In this document: positions 5,842-14,675 of the stretch, in pieces
Position numbering within the stretch: the first letter of the stretch is position 1
Layout: each line of letters begins with the position of its first letter
Assembly: GCA_964527795.1 (NCBI GenBank)
Contig: CAZGOS010000005.1
Coordinates: forward strand, 1 to 36,160
Length of the DNA stretch: 36,160 nucleotides
Direction of reading: 5' to 3'
Source of the DNA: SMXL01 sp964527795
GTDB lineage: Bacteria > Bacteroidota > Rhodothermia > Rhodothermales > UBA10348
Translations under genes and position numbers: made by a program
Notes under the pieces: generated by a model
Told to the model about the DNA's origin: nothing
The model's database searches: none
The model's input: only the letters and a program-made list of their open reading frames with translations

Positions 5842-8322
5842 ATGAAGATTAGCGCCAACTGGCTGACCGATTATGTCGATCACGGTTTGTCGGTCGATGA
5901 ACTTGCCGACCGGCTGACCATGGCCGGCCTGGAGGTTGAGGAGATTAAACACGTCGGCGTTCGATTGGACGGGGTCGTTGTAGGTCGCGTCCTGGATGTA
6001 AACCGACATGCAAACGCGGATCGACTCACCGTGTGCAACGTCGATATCGGGCACCATGAACCCATAGCTATCGTTTGCGGCGCTGCAAATGTGGCTGCGG
6101 GTCAAAAAGTGCCGGTAGCAACGGTCGGTGCGACGCTTAGCCTGCCGGACCGAGACGATCCGTTGTCCAGAACGGACGTCAAAATCAAAAAATCGAAAAT
6201 TCGGGGTGAAGTCTCCCTGGGTATGATCTGCGCCGAGGACGAGCTCGCATTGTCTGATGATCACACGGGCATCATGGTGCTCGCCGATGATGCCGAAATC
6301 GGCACCCCGCTGGCGGAGTATTTCGGCGCACGGGGCGTGCCCCTCTCTGACACCGCAGTTGATATTGCCATTACACCGAACCGCCCCGACGCCGTCTGTC
6401 ATCTGGGCGTCGCCCGCGACGTGGCAGCCTTGGAGAATATTCAACTGGTAGAACCGCAGGTTTCCGTCCCGCAGCAAGGCGGCGAAGCTGCCGAATCGTT
6501 TTCGGTCAGCATCGAAGCCGAGATCGGTTGTCCGAGGTACGTAGGCATTCTCGTGCGCGACGTCACGATTCAGGATTCACCTGCCTGGATGCAGCAGCGC
6601 CTGAAAACGATTGGCCTGCGGCCGCGAAACAACGTCGTAGACATCACCAACTACGTCATGTACGAGATGGGGCAACCTCTTCACGCGTTTGACTTCGACG
6701 AGTTGGCCGGGCCGGAGATCATCGTGCGCGAGACCAGCGAGAAGACCAACTTTCGGGCGCTGGACGGCAAGGAGCGGGAACTGCCCGTCGGCACACTGAT
6801 GATCGCCGACGCCGAGCGTGATGTCGCCATCGCAGGTGTAATAGGAGGAGAAAACTCGGAGGTTACCGGCGATACGCGTCATGTTCTCATCGAAAGCGCG
6901 TATTTCAATCCCTCCCAGATTCGGCGCACTTCAAAAGCCCTCCAGATCCAGACCGATGCTTCGTATCGCTTTGAACGAGGTGTGGATCCTACGGGCCAGG
7001 CGAGAGCCGCCGCGCGGGCTTCTGAGTTGATGGCCGAATACGCCGGGGGCACCATCGTGCACGGCATGGTCGACGCCAATCCCCTTCCCTACTCGCCTCG
7101 CTTCGAAACGCTGCGTCCGGCGCGAGTTGCACACGTGCTCGGGGTGGGTGTATCTGTGGACAGGATTCGATCGCTCTTATCCAGCATTGGATTCCGTATC
7201 GAAAACAGAGCAAATGGCGATCTGAACTGCGAAATCCCGCCCTTCCGACCCGATATCGAACGGGAAATTGACATCATCGAGGAAGTGGCTCGCCTCGTAG
7301 GGTACGACATGATTCCGGAGCCGACACGCTCGCTGGTCCCCAATCATCCGGTCTTCGTTTCGCCGCAGCGCAGATTTCGCGAGCAGACGAGTGATCTACT
7401 GGTCGGTCTGGGTTACCGGGAGATCGTCACGAACAGCATGCTCAGCCGGGAGGTGGCCGAAACTTTCTGCGACCGGATATTGCCCGGCGCGCGTTTTGGC
7501 GGTGAGGTCGTCGACACGCTCAATCCGGTATCGCGAGAGATGGCTACGCTTCGGCCGAGTCTGCTGCCCGGTGCCCTTCGTGTAGCCGGCCACAATCTAA
7601 ACCGGGGTCAGACATCGCTCAGATATTACGAGTTTGGAAATACGCAGATGCGCATTCACACGGATTACTCCATCCTGCCCGATTACACCGAGCGAGAATG
7701 TCTTTTGATTCTGTCTGCCGGCGATCACAACGCAGCCGGCTGGGATTCGGAGTCGCGCAAGGAGGATATATTTGATCTGAAAGGCGTCGTCGAATCCGTT
7801 CTGGCTTCGGTAAAGCTGCCGGGCGTTCGTTTCGAGCCTGTCTACGGTGCTTCAAAAATATCGACATATCACATCGACGTATTTTCAGGCGAGCAGAGAG
7901 TGGGCATTTGCGGAAAGGTAAAATACGATATCGCGAAAGCGTACGACCTGCGCGGCGACGCATATTTCCTGGAATTGGACTGGAGTTCGGTGTCGGAACT
8001 GGCTGCGCCCCTGCTTCGAAAACGTTATGAGACGTTCAGCCGTCATCCTCAAATCGATCGGGACATTGCCGTCACAGTCGCCCGCCGAGAAGCGGTGGGG
8101 CCCATGCTCTCGACCATAAAAGCCGCGGGTGGTGAGCTTCTTACAAAGGTGCGCGTGTTTGACCTGTATGATGGTGATCAAATCGACGCTTCGCTCAAGA
8201 GCGTTGCCTTTGCCATGACCTTCGGATCGGATCGCACACTGCGCGACGAGGAGGTGGATGACGACGTTGCAGAAATCATTTCTGCATTAGAGAAAAATCA
8301 CGGTGCCAATCTTCGGCAATAA
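5842..8322 (+). CDS. pheT: Phenylalanyl-tRNA synthetase beta subunit
   Basis: This is the beta subunit, which provides editing of mischarged Tyr-tRNA-Phe and tRNA binding. The 826-aa protein contains an N-terminal MKISANWLTDYV start, an EMAP-like tRNA-binding domain (about 40-150), the B3/B4 editing region with RPRNNVVDITNYVMYEMGQP, a B5 domain, the catalytic-like core, and a C-terminal ferredoxin-like anticodon-binding domain (FSRHPQIDRDIAVTV). ATG 5842 is chosen; a GTG immediately before it at 5839 would add one residue. TTGAAC-17 bp-CATAAC at 5803-5831 could be a weak internal promoter, but co-transcription with pheS is more likely. Confidence 0.98.
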   Translation: MKISANWLTDYVDHGLSVDELADRLTMAGLEVEEIKHVGVRLDGVVVGRVLDVNRHANADRLTVCNVDIGHHEPIAIVCGAANVAAGQKVPVATVGATLSLPDRDDPLSRTDVKIKKSKIRGEVSLGMICAEDELALSDDHTGIMVLADDAEIGTPLAEYFGARGVPLSDTAVDIAITPNRPDAVCHLGVARDVAALENIQLVEPQVSVPQQGGEAAESFSVSIEAEIGCPRYVGILVRDVTIQDSPAWMQQRLKTIGLRPRNNVVDITNYVMYEMGQPLHAFDFDELAGPEIIVRETSEKTNFRALDGKERELPVGTLMIADAERDVAIAGVIGGENSEVTGDTRHVLIESAYFNPSQIRRTSKALQIQTDASYRFERGVDPTGQARAAARASELMAEYAGGTIVHGMVDANPLPYSPRFETLRPARVAHVLGVGVSVDRIRSLLSSIGFRIENRANGDLNCEIPPFRPDIEREIDIIEEVARLVGYDMIPEPTRSLVPNHPVFVSPQRRFREQTSDLLVGLGYREIVTNSMLSREVAETFCDRILPGARFGGEVVDTLNPVSREMATLRPSLLPGALRVAGHNLNRGQTSLRYYEFGNTQMRIHTDYSILPDYTERECLLILSAGDHNAAGWDSESRKEDIFDLKGVVESVLASVKLPGVRFEPVYGASKISTYHIDVFSGEQRVGICGKVKYDIAKAYDLRGDAYFLELDWSSVSELAAPLLRKRYETFSRHPQIDRDIAVTVARREAVGPMLSTIKAAGGELLTKVRVFDLYDGDQIDASLKSVAFAMTFGSDRTLRDEEVDDDVAEIISALEKNHGANLRQ

Positions 8323-8419
8323 GACCTATATTCCTCAACATCCTGCCGACCAACCCACCGGCGCGTTTGTCTCCAAGATTACTTGAACCTCATTGACATT
8401 CGAGAACGGCATCCGAGAC

Positions 8420-8827
8420 ATGGCATCCGAGAAAGACGCGAGCGAACAGGACGAACCGTCGCACGCTCAGCAGAATATGTTTGAAGGCTCTAACGGATCA
8501 GATCAGCGCCGTGCGAGCCGCGGACCGAAACGAGGGCCCGTGCATTTGAAAGGCACTAGATCTTTAGAACGACTGAGAGACCGCATTGACCTTGCGGTCA
8601 AAGAACTCGCACGACTCAGAGAAGAAAACGCTGCTCTACAGAAGCAATTGGACTCGTTCCAGTCGCATGGCATCGAAGCCATGGACGGCACGCCGGTCGT
8701 GTTCACCGAAAGCCCGTCGGCGCTTAGAACCAAGGTCGAGAATTTCATTGAAGCGATCGATCGCTATATCGAGCAGTCGCCGGGAGACGACGCCGGCCAC
8801 TCAGCGAGCTCGGATAGTAGCGACTGA
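8420..8827 (+). CDS. Small coiled-coil protein next to zapA
   Basis: This 135-aa protein is of no firmly recognised family. Residues 1-45 are polar, rich in Ser, Asp, Gln and Arg and probably disordered. Residues about 50-75 form a clear coiled coil (LERLRDRIDLAVKELARLRE). The remainder is acidic and ends in a Ser/Asp-rich tail. It lies between pheT and zapA, 23 bp before zapA. Small coiled-coil proteins beside zapA often belong to the cell-division set, so a ZapB-like or structural partner of ZapA is plausible from context only. ATG 8420 is preferred to an in-frame TTG at 8393 that adds nine residues. Confidence 0.75.
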   Translation: MASEKDASEQDEPSHAQQNMFEGSNGSDQRRASRGPKRGPVHLKGTRSLERLRDRIDLAVKELARLREENAALQKQLDSFQSHGIEAMDGTPVVFTESPSALRTKVENFIEAIDRYIEQSPGDDAGHSASSDSSD

Positions 8828-8850
8828 TTCAATTAGCTGCCCCACCGACG

Positions 8851-9144
8851 ATGAGACAGAATCCCGTTCGCATCCGTTTACTTGGAAAGGATTACACCCT
8901 CCGCGTGGCGGAAGGAAAAGAAAAGGCCACCGAAGAAATGGCCGCGTTTCTGGAGAATAAGCTGCAGGCGTTCAAATCAGCACATCCGGAACAGTCGGAT
9001 CTAACGGCCGCCGTCATCACGGCGCTGGCTGTAACGGAAGAACTTTTTCTTGAGCGCAGCTCCAATCTGGATCCGGGGGAAGAGGTGAATGCCCAACTGG
9101 ATGAACTCGAAAAAGTGCTATCCGGCGCCCTCACGTCTGTGTAA
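8851..9144 (+). CDS. zapA: Cell division protein ZapA-like
   Basis: ZapA binds FtsZ and stabilises the Z-ring at mid-cell. The 97-aa product has the family's small N-terminal beta region (MRQNPVRIRLLGKDYTLRV), a central helix (EKATEEMAAFLENKLQAF) and a long C-terminal helix for dimerisation (TAAVITALAVTEELFLERS). Length is typical. The coiled-coil gene lies just upstream, the apparent 6S RNA gene starts 41 bp downstream, and rny follows. The zapA-6S RNA adjacency is also seen in Proteobacteria. Confidence 0.88.
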   Translation: MRQNPVRIRLLGKDYTLRVAEGKEKATEEMAAFLENKLQAFKSAHPEQSDLTAAVITALAVTEELFLERSSNLDPGEEVNAQLDELEKVLSGALTSV

Positions 9145-9149
9145 TAGGC

Positions 9150-9178
9150 TTGATTCGGGGCCGTTTCAGGCGTACTAT
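9150..9178 (+). promoter_or_regulatory. Promoter of the 6S-like RNA
   Basis: TTGATT (9150-9155), 17-bp spacer, TACTAT (9173-9178). The predicted start near 9185-9187 coincides with the first base of the long paired stem of the RNA, which strongly supports both features together. Confidence 0.65.
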
Positions 9179-9185
9179 TCTCACA

Positions 9186-9392
9186 GGCATTGCCCCGTTT
9201 CGCACGCCATAGTAAGAACCTAACAGTTTCTTATTGGGAACCATCCTTCAGATTTAGACGGCAGGCCCCAGGTTCAGAAATGAACCACGCACGACAGTGT
9301 TGCGCGACCGGGGAAACCGGAAGAAATTGAGCGGTACCCACTGTGATATGAAGAGGTTCTTCGTATCCGTCGTGACGGGGCGGTGCTTTTTT
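9186..9392 (+). ncRNA. ssrS: Probable 6S RNA
   Basis: 6S RNA mimics an open promoter and binds sigma70-RNA polymerase in stationary phase. The sequence folds into one rod. The closing stem pairs 9187-9198 with 9375-9386 (12 bp, two G-U), ATA 9209-9211 with TAT 9364-9366, and AAGAACCT (9214-9221) with AGGTTCTT (9354-9361). A 14x14-nt central bubble follows (9222-9235 and 9340-9353). The upper arm pairs GGGAACC (9236-9242) with GGTACCC (9333-9339) around one A-A mismatch, then TCAgATTT with AAATTGA, CCCC with GGGG and GGT with ACC, ending in an apical hairpin at 9288-9304. Six T (9387-9392) follow the closing stem. Size (about 207 nt), bubble, promoter and position after zapA all fit 6S. An alternative local hairpin with a GAAA loop (9271-9286) competes with part of the arm. 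Confidence 0.75.
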
Positions 9393-9637
9393 ATTGCCCT
9401 TCCCTGTCGACGAATCGATCCGGAATCATTCACCTGCACGGTTGCCAGAGAAGTGACCGTCGACGGAACAAGGGAGTCGCTTCAGTATATTCAGGCTAAT
9501 ACTGAGTTGACGTGGCGTTGGTGTTCAGAAATCGTGTTCAGAAATCGTGTTCACAGAACGTGGAACGCCTGTGGAGTTGAAAGAAACTTCGGCGCTCGCA
9601 TCTCTCGGTATGCTAGTGCACAATAACGACTTGCGTC
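9393..9637. other. Gene-free stretch between 6S-like RNA and rny
   Basis: This stretch of 245 bp is the rest of a 493-bp gap between zapA and rny. A 109-codon frame (9297-9626) overlaps the 6S-like RNA, lacks a ribosome-binding site and has no recognisable domain, so it is not called. Apart from the tandem repeat at 9521-9553 nothing was recognised. The rny promoter probably lies here but no convincing box pair was found. Confidence 0.6.
9521..9553 (+). repeat. 13-bp tandem repeat upstream of rny
   Basis: The unit GTGTTCAGAAATC occurs twice (9521-9533 and 9534-9546), followed by the first seven bases of a third copy (9547-9553). It ends 84 bp before the rny start. The unit length equals that of the repeat before thrS, though the sequence differs. 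Confidence 0.85.
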
Positions 9638-11338
9638 ATGGAATCCATCCCCGTCGGATTCCTGGTTGCTGTCGTCGCAGTGCTTTCTTTTGGACTTGGT
9701 TTAGCTTTAGATAGATTTCTTCTACGAAGATTTGGCCTGAATAAACTCGCCAATGCGAGAACAGAAGCAAAAAGAATCGTCTCCGACGCTCGCAAGGAGA
9801 TTGAAAATGAAAAACGGAAACACGTCACCGAAATCGAAACAGATTTGTCGGCGCGGCGTGGAGAACTCGAGAAGGAGTTAACCAATTCAAGAAAGCAACT
9901 CAAACGAACGCGACGAAAGCTCGTACAGCGCCAGGATAAACTAGATAAACGTGCGCGTCTCGTAAATGAACGCGAAAACGTTTTGCATAAGGCATCGGAC
10001 GCCATCGAGGCCATGCGATCCGAAGCCGAGCAGAGTCGACAGTTGGGCAGCAACCTGCACTCCCAGGCAACAGCTCTGCTGGAATACGCCCGCTCGCAGA
10101 AAAGTGCGGTCGATGAGAAGCAATCCCAACTTGAATCCGAACGTGCAGAGCTCTCGGCAACGCGCTCCCGCCTGTCCGGGCTCATCGATGATCATGTCCG
10201 CAAGCTGGAGAAGGTAGCGGGGCTTTCGCAGACCGAAGCGCGCCAGGCGCTTCTCAAGCACCTGACCGAGCAGACTAAACTCGAAGCGGCGGCCCACATC
10301 AAAGAGATTCGGGACGATGCAAAGTTAAAGGCCGGCCGGGAGGCACGGAAGATCATCCTTGCGACGATCCAACGAACCGCCTCTGCCCATGCCATCGAAA
10401 ACACGGTTTCGGTCGTAAACCTGGCAACCGATGAAATGAAGGGCCGCATAATCGGACGTGAAGGTCGCAATATTCGAACGTTTGAAGCACTCACGGGCAT
10501 CGAAGTAATCGTAGACGACACGCCGGAAGCGGTCATTTTATCCGGATTTGATCCCGTTCGACGGGAAATTGCACGAATTGCTCTTACACGACTTATTCAT
10601 GACGGCCGAATTCACCCGGCGCGCATTGAGGAGGTAGTTGAAAAGGCCGGCGCCGAGATGGAAGACGAAATCGTCGAGATCGGTGAACGCGCGGTGATCG
10701 ATATGAATCTGCAGGGCGTGCATCCGGAGCTCATACGAATGATCGGCAGAATGCGTTTTCGAACGTCATACGGGCAAAATCTGCTCGCGCACTCGATCGA
10801 AACGGCTCGAATTGCATCCATCATGGCGGCTGAAATCGGCCTCGATGCAACGATGGCCAGGCGTGCCGGCTTGCTTCACGACATCGGAAAGGTCTCCGAG
10901 AACCCCATCGAGAGTCCGCATGCCCTCGTCGGCATGGAGCTCTGCAAGAGGTACAAGGAGTCGCCGGAAATCTGCAATGCGGTGGGCGCCCATCATGACG
11001 AAATCGAGATGACGTCGCTCATCGCCCCGCTTGTTCAGTCGGCGGACGCCATATCCGGAGCGCGCCCCGGTGCACGGCGCGAGGCACTCGAAGCTTACAT
11101 CAAACGCCTCGAAAAGCTTGAAGACCTGGCGCGATCGTTCAACGGCGTCGAACGCGTCTATGCAATACAGGCCGGAAGAGAGATTCGTGTAATCGTGAAC
11201 CATAATCTGGTCTCCGACGCCCATGCCGAGCAACTTGCCGTGGATGTCTCAAAGAAAATCCAGAGCGATCTGCAGTATCCCGGGCATATTAAGGTGACCG
11301 TCATTCGCGAGGTTCGATCCGTGAGTTACGCCAATTGA
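9638..11338 (+). CDS. rny: Ribonuclease Y
   Basis: This is a membrane-anchored endoribonuclease that starts mRNA decay. The 566-aa protein has an N-terminal membrane helix (about 6-25), a long charged coiled coil (about 35-220), a KH RNA-binding domain with the GREG loop at 273-276 in GRIIGREGRNIRTFEALTG, and an HD catalytic domain with His414-Asp415 in GLLHDIGKV, followed by AHHDEIE. Order, motifs and length (family about 510-570) are complete. It follows the 6S-like RNA and is not tightly linked to the next gene, ccmF, 301 bp away. Confidence 0.97.
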   Translation: MESIPVGFLVAVVAVLSFGLGLALDRFLLRRFGLNKLANARTEAKRIVSDARKEIENEKRKHVTEIETDLSARRGELEKELTNSRKQLKRTRRKLVQRQDKLDKRARLVNERENVLHKASDAIEAMRSEAEQSRQLGSNLHSQATALLEYARSQKSAVDEKQSQLESERAELSATRSRLSGLIDDHVRKLEKVAGLSQTEARQALLKHLTEQTKLEAAAHIKEIRDDAKLKAGREARKIILATIQRTASAHAIENTVSVVNLATDEMKGRIIGREGRNIRTFEALTGIEVIVDDTPEAVILSGFDPVRREIARIALTRLIHDGRIHPARIEEVVEKAGAEMEDEIVEIGERAVIDMNLQGVHPELIRMIGRMRFRTSYGQNLLAHSIETARIASIMAAEIGLDATMARRAGLLHDIGKVSENPIESPHALVGMELCKRYKESPEICNAVGAHHDEIEMTSLIAPLVQSADAISGARPGARREALEAYIKRLEKLEDLARSFNGVERVYAIQAGREIRVIVNHNLVSDAHAEQLAVDVSKKIQSDLQYPGHIKVTVIREVRSVSYAN

Positions 11339-11353
11339 AACCCGTTTCGGAGA

Positions 11354-11372
11354 TCACGATCAATGATTGTGA
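11354..11372. repeat. Inverted repeat after rny
   Basis: TCACGATCA and TGATTGTGA surround a single A: nine matched pairs with one G-T. It begins 15 bp after the rny stop in the 301-bp rny-ccmF gap. As RNA it could form a small hairpin; as DNA it could be an operator. No function is assigned. Confidence 0.5.
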
Positions 11373-11393
11373 ATCCGTTATAAAGACGTTATT

Positions 11394-11409
11394 CCGCCGT
11401 TCTCGGCGG
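11394..11409 (+). terminator. Weak hairpin terminator candidate after rny
   Basis: CCGCCG and CGGCGG form a perfect six-pair stem with a TTCT loop. The following GATCAATTT has only a short T-run, so intrinsic termination would be weak. The rest of the rny-ccmF gap (11410-11639) shows no gene and no convincing promoter. Confidence 0.4.
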
Positions 11410-11639
11410 GATCAATTTAACGTTGGGATTCTTGAACGTTTCTCGCAGGAATGGCAAATAAGGCATGAATGTAGAAGAGTTAATAATCCTTCATAAGAAC
11501 GCTCAGCAGACCAACCCTTATATTGCATGTGGGGGGATCCCGTACACGGAAACCAGGAAATCTCTGTGTCCGAATCGCCTCCGAATCGACGACTCCAGCA
11601 TAACGCGGAGCCTGGAATCAACAAACGGGTGAATCTAGA

Positions 11640-14102
11640 ATGATTGGAATCACTGGCACGATCCTCCTCCTCGTAGCTCTTCTAGCTACCGCAATCTCTG
11701 GATACGCCTACCTCCAGAATTCAGAGATTGATATCGCCGTTAAACCGTGGAAGAAATTCGGGCGCATGGCATGGACGACGTCCGCCGTCACGTCGCTTGT
11801 TGCATTCGGTCTGTTGATCTACCTCGGGTTAACACATCAATTTCAGTATGCCTATATATACGACAATACGTCGCTCGATCTGCCTACGGACTACCTGGTT
11901 GCTGCAAGTTGGGCGGGCCAGGAAGGCTCATTTCTTCTCTGGATCGTATTAAATGGTTTGGTCGGACTGGCGGTCATACGTCTCGCGAAAGGGTACGAAG
12001 CGCCCGTAATGGCGATTATCGCCCTGTGTCAGTTCTTCCTCCTGACCATGGTCGCAGGCCTTGATCTGGGTGTTTTCAAACTTGGCGCCTCCCCTTTCAT
12101 ATCGCTCGCGGACAAGTATCCGACGGCGCCAATGATCCAGGCAGGAGTTATACCGACTGACGGCCGGGGACTCAATGACCTGCTTCAGAATTATTGGATG
12201 GTGATTCACCCCCCGGTTCTCTTCGTCGGATTTGCCTCGATGATTGTACCGTTTGCCTTTGCCGTCACCGCGCTTTGGAAAAAAGGCTATACCCAGTGGG
12301 TGCGTCCCGCTCTGCCATGGACGCTTTTCGGCGTACTTTCCCTTGGTGTGGGCATCATGCTGGGTGGTTACTGGGCCTACATCACCCTTTCTTTTGGTGG
12401 CTATTGGGCCTGGGATCCCGTCGAGAATTCGTCTCTGGTTCCGTGGTTGGTCGGTATCGCTGCTCTGCACACGATGATCATTCAGAAACGAAGTGGTCAC
12501 AGCCAGAAAGCCTCGCTTTTTTTGTGCATCGCTTCGTACATGCTCGTCATCTATTCGACGTTTCTCACACGCAGCGGCATTCTCAGTGACACTTCGGTGC
12601 ACTCGTTCGTGGATCTCGGTCTCTACAACCAGCTTCTCATCTGGATATTGTCGCTCGGAATCATCGGATTCGGTCTTTTTGCGATGCGGTTCAACGAGCT
12701 GCCAAAACCGAAGAAGGAGCCTGACCTGCTGTCTCGTGAATTCCTGATATTCGCCGGAGCCATGATTTTGACCGCTGTTGCCGTTGTGGTGCTCCTGGGT
12801 ACGAGTACTCCGATCATCGGTCGCATTTTCCGGGAAAATCCGTCCACCGTTCCACTCGCCTTCTATAACAAATGGACGCTGCCACTCATGATCTTCGTTG
12901 TGTTCCTGGCGGGCCTCGGCCAGCTTTTCTGGTGGACTCGCATGAGCATCGAGAATGTGAACAAGGTGATGTTCAAACCGATTCTGCTTGCGGTTATCAG
13001 CACGATTCTCGTGCTGTGGCTCTCGCCGTTCTCCGAGCGTGCCGCAACGATAAGTGTGGCATCCGCCAACGTGAGTGAGGCACTGAATCAAGCCGCTCTA
13101 CTGGATGGAATATCATCGTTCTGGAATACGTACGCCCTCGGCATACTGCTGTTGCTGTTGACGTTCGTGTCGTTTTTCGCTTTTTATGGAAACTCAATCG
13201 TGCTCTGGCGCATCGCTCGCGGAAATCTGAAAATGGTCGGTGGCTCGATGACACATGTCGGTTTCGCGGTAATGATTCTGGGCATTATCGCGTCCAGCGG
13301 ATTCAGCAATCCAATCGTGCGCGGCACGGGCGTTCAGATCGGCGAAAGTCGCGACAACTTCATTCTGACCCTCGGCGAAACCCGTAACGTGAATGGTTAT
13401 AACGTCAGTTATACGGGCCACGGCACGGATGAGGATGGAAAACCGACGTACGAACTCTCGTTCGTTGATCCAAAAGGACGTGCATTTGTTGCTTCTCCGG
13501 TCGTTTACAAGAGCAACAAGGACCAGTGGATTCAGAATCCGGACGTGCACGCCTTCCTTGAAAAGGACCTCTATGTGACGGTGACGCCGAACATCATGTT
13601 TTCTTCGGACGACGGATCCGATAGTAGCCAGATTACGATGGCCCGAGGAGATTCCACGACCATCGGAGAAAATATCTTCACGATTCAATTCCTGGATTAC
13701 GACGTCACGGGTACAGAAACGCACCAGAGCGATTCTACGGCAATCGCTGTCGCCGCCGTTCTCAAGGTCACGAACCTGGAATCCATGGAATCCCGCATTC
13801 TGAATCCGGTCTATCAGATCCGCAGCGACCGCTCGGTGAACGTCGTCGAAGCCACAGACGACGAGTGGGGCCTGACAATCGCCTTCACCGGGATGAACGT
13901 GGACAGCGGCGCGATCACGTTGCAAATCAGCGGCGTTCGGATGGAGCCTGATGACTGGCTCGTCGTGCAGGCATACGAAAAACCGTTTATCAGCCTGGTT
14001 TGGATCGGATTCATTTTTCTGTCATTCGGATTCTGCGTAGCGATCTACCGAAGGACGATGGACGTTCGATTTGAGGCTCAACGTCGGGAAAAAACATCCT
14101 GA
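11640..14102 (+). CDS. ccmF: Cytochrome c heme lyase subunit CcmF/CcsA family
   Basis: This is a multi-spanning membrane protein that delivers heme to apocytochrome c on the periplasmic side. The 820-aa product contains the tryptophan-rich WWD signature (GGYWAYITLS and GGYWAWDPVENSSLVPWL, about 242-270). Likely heme-ligand histidines are in VIHPPVLF (190) and AALHTMI (277), and there are about a dozen hydrophobic segments. A large periplasmic domain (about 555-785) precedes a last membrane helix (about 785-805). It is longer than proteobacterial CcmF (about 650 aa), mostly in that C-terminal region. No other ccm gene is adjacent. The product is clear; whether it works as CcmF or as a combined CcsA-like synthase is not decided. 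Confidence 0.92.
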   Translation: MIGITGTILLLVALLATAISGYAYLQNSEIDIAVKPWKKFGRMAWTTSAVTSLVAFGLLIYLGLTHQFQYAYIYDNTSLDLPTDYLVAASWAGQEGSFLLWIVLNGLVGLAVIRLAKGYEAPVMAIIALCQFFLLTMVAGLDLGVFKLGASPFISLADKYPTAPMIQAGVIPTDGRGLNDLLQNYWMVIHPPVLFVGFASMIVPFAFAVTALWKKGYTQWVRPALPWTLFGVLSLGVGIMLGGYWAYITLSFGGYWAWDPVENSSLVPWLVGIAALHTMIIQKRSGHSQKASLFLCIASYMLVIYSTFLTRSGILSDTSVHSFVDLGLYNQLLIWILSLGIIGFGLFAMRFNELPKPKKEPDLLSREFLIFAGAMILTAVAVVVLLGTSTPIIGRIFRENPSTVPLAFYNKWTLPLMIFVVFLAGLGQLFWWTRMSIENVNKVMFKPILLAVISTILVLWLSPFSERAATISVASANVSEALNQAALLDGISSFWNTYALGILLLLLTFVSFFAFYGNSIVLWRIARGNLKMVGGSMTHVGFAVMILGIIASSGFSNPIVRGTGVQIGESRDNFILTLGETRNVNGYNVSYTGHGTDEDGKPTYELSFVDPKGRAFVASPVVYKSNKDQWIQNPDVHAFLEKDLYVTVTPNIMFSSDDGSDSSQITMARGDSTTIGENIFTIQFLDYDVTGTETHQSDSTAIAVAAVLKVTNLESMESRILNPVYQIRSDRSVNVVEATDDEWGLTIAFTGMNVDSGAITLQISGVRMEPDDWLVVQAYEKPFISLVWIGFIFLSFGFCVAIYRRTMDVRFEAQRREKTS

Positions 14103-14200
14103 GGCCTCTTCGAGTCGGACTTCTTTCAGGGCTCAAATTTCTGCTCAACTTGCTACCCTGGTTGCCGATACCTCGGGGAAATCAGTGATCTGAAGCCCTA

Positions 14201-14219
14201 CCGACACACAACGTGTCGG
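14201..14219 (+). terminator. Hairpin between ccmF and the response regulator
   Basis: CCGACAC and GTGTCGG form a perfect seven-pair stem around ACAAC. It lies 98 bp after ccmF and 12 bp before the next ATG. There is no T-run, so it may be a weak terminator, an mRNA-stability element or an operator. Confidence 0.4.
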
Positions 14220-14231
14220 CTGATTTCCAGA

Positions 14232-14639
14232 ATGATCGATTTGCGAATACTCGTTGCAGAAGACAACGTCATCAATCAAAAAGTTGTCACCAGAATGCTG
14301 GAGAAGCTCTCGTACACGGCAGATGTCGTGCCCGATGGGCGGAAAGCAGTGGAAGCCGCCCGAAAAGCCCGGTATGACATCATCTTCATGGATGTGATGA
14401 TGCCCGTCATGGGCGGAACTGAAGCGTCCCGGATTATTCGAAGCGAAGAATCTCCCAAACACCGGGCTCGCATCATAGCCCTGACTGCCAATGCGATGGA
14501 TTCGGATCGCATAAAATGCCTTAATGCCGGCATGGACGATTACATCGCCAAACCATTCGTACTGGAGACGCTTCGCCAGAAGCTGGAGCTTGCCTCAGAG
14601 CGCGTCGACAGCTCCCGGAATGGCGCCGTAGCTCATTGA
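14232..14639 (+). CDS. Single-domain (CheY-like) response regulator
   Basis: This 135-aa receiver domain has no output domain. Acidic pocket residues are Glu10-Asp11 in LVAEDN, the phospho-acceptor is Asp54 in IIFMDVMMPVMGG, the switch Thr is Thr85 in IIALTANAM, and the conserved Lys is Lys107 in DYIAKPF. The VAEDNxxNQ start is typical of receiver domains in hybrid histidine kinases, so it may act as a phosphorelay intermediate. No histidine kinase is encoded nearby, and its partner is unknown. It is convergent with the following minus-strand lipoprotein gene, 36 bp apart, with no visible terminator. Confidence 0.93.
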   Translation: MIDLRILVAEDNVINQKVVTRMLEKLSYTADVVPDGRKAVEAARKARYDIIFMDVMMPVMGGTEASRIIRSEESPKHRARIIALTANAMDSDRIKCLNAGMDDYIAKPFVLETLRQKLELASERVDSSRNGAVAH

Positions 14640-14675
14640 TCCGTGGTCGGACCAGCCGGTCAATTCGACGGTTTA

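Noticed and set aside
5086..6477. 463-codon open frame on the minus strand across pheS and pheT
   Set aside because: It is antisense to two certain genes, has no recognisable domain and low-complexity composition expected of a shadow frame in GC-rich codons.
9297..9626. 109-codon plus-strand frame between zapA and rny
   Set aside because: It overlaps the 6S-like RNA, has no Shine-Dalgarno site or recognisable domain and contains the tandem repeat.
11949..13091. 380-codon minus-strand frame inside ccmF
   Set aside because: It is antisense to clear membrane-protein coding sequence; the product is rich in His, Arg and Asp as expected from reversed hydrophobic codons.
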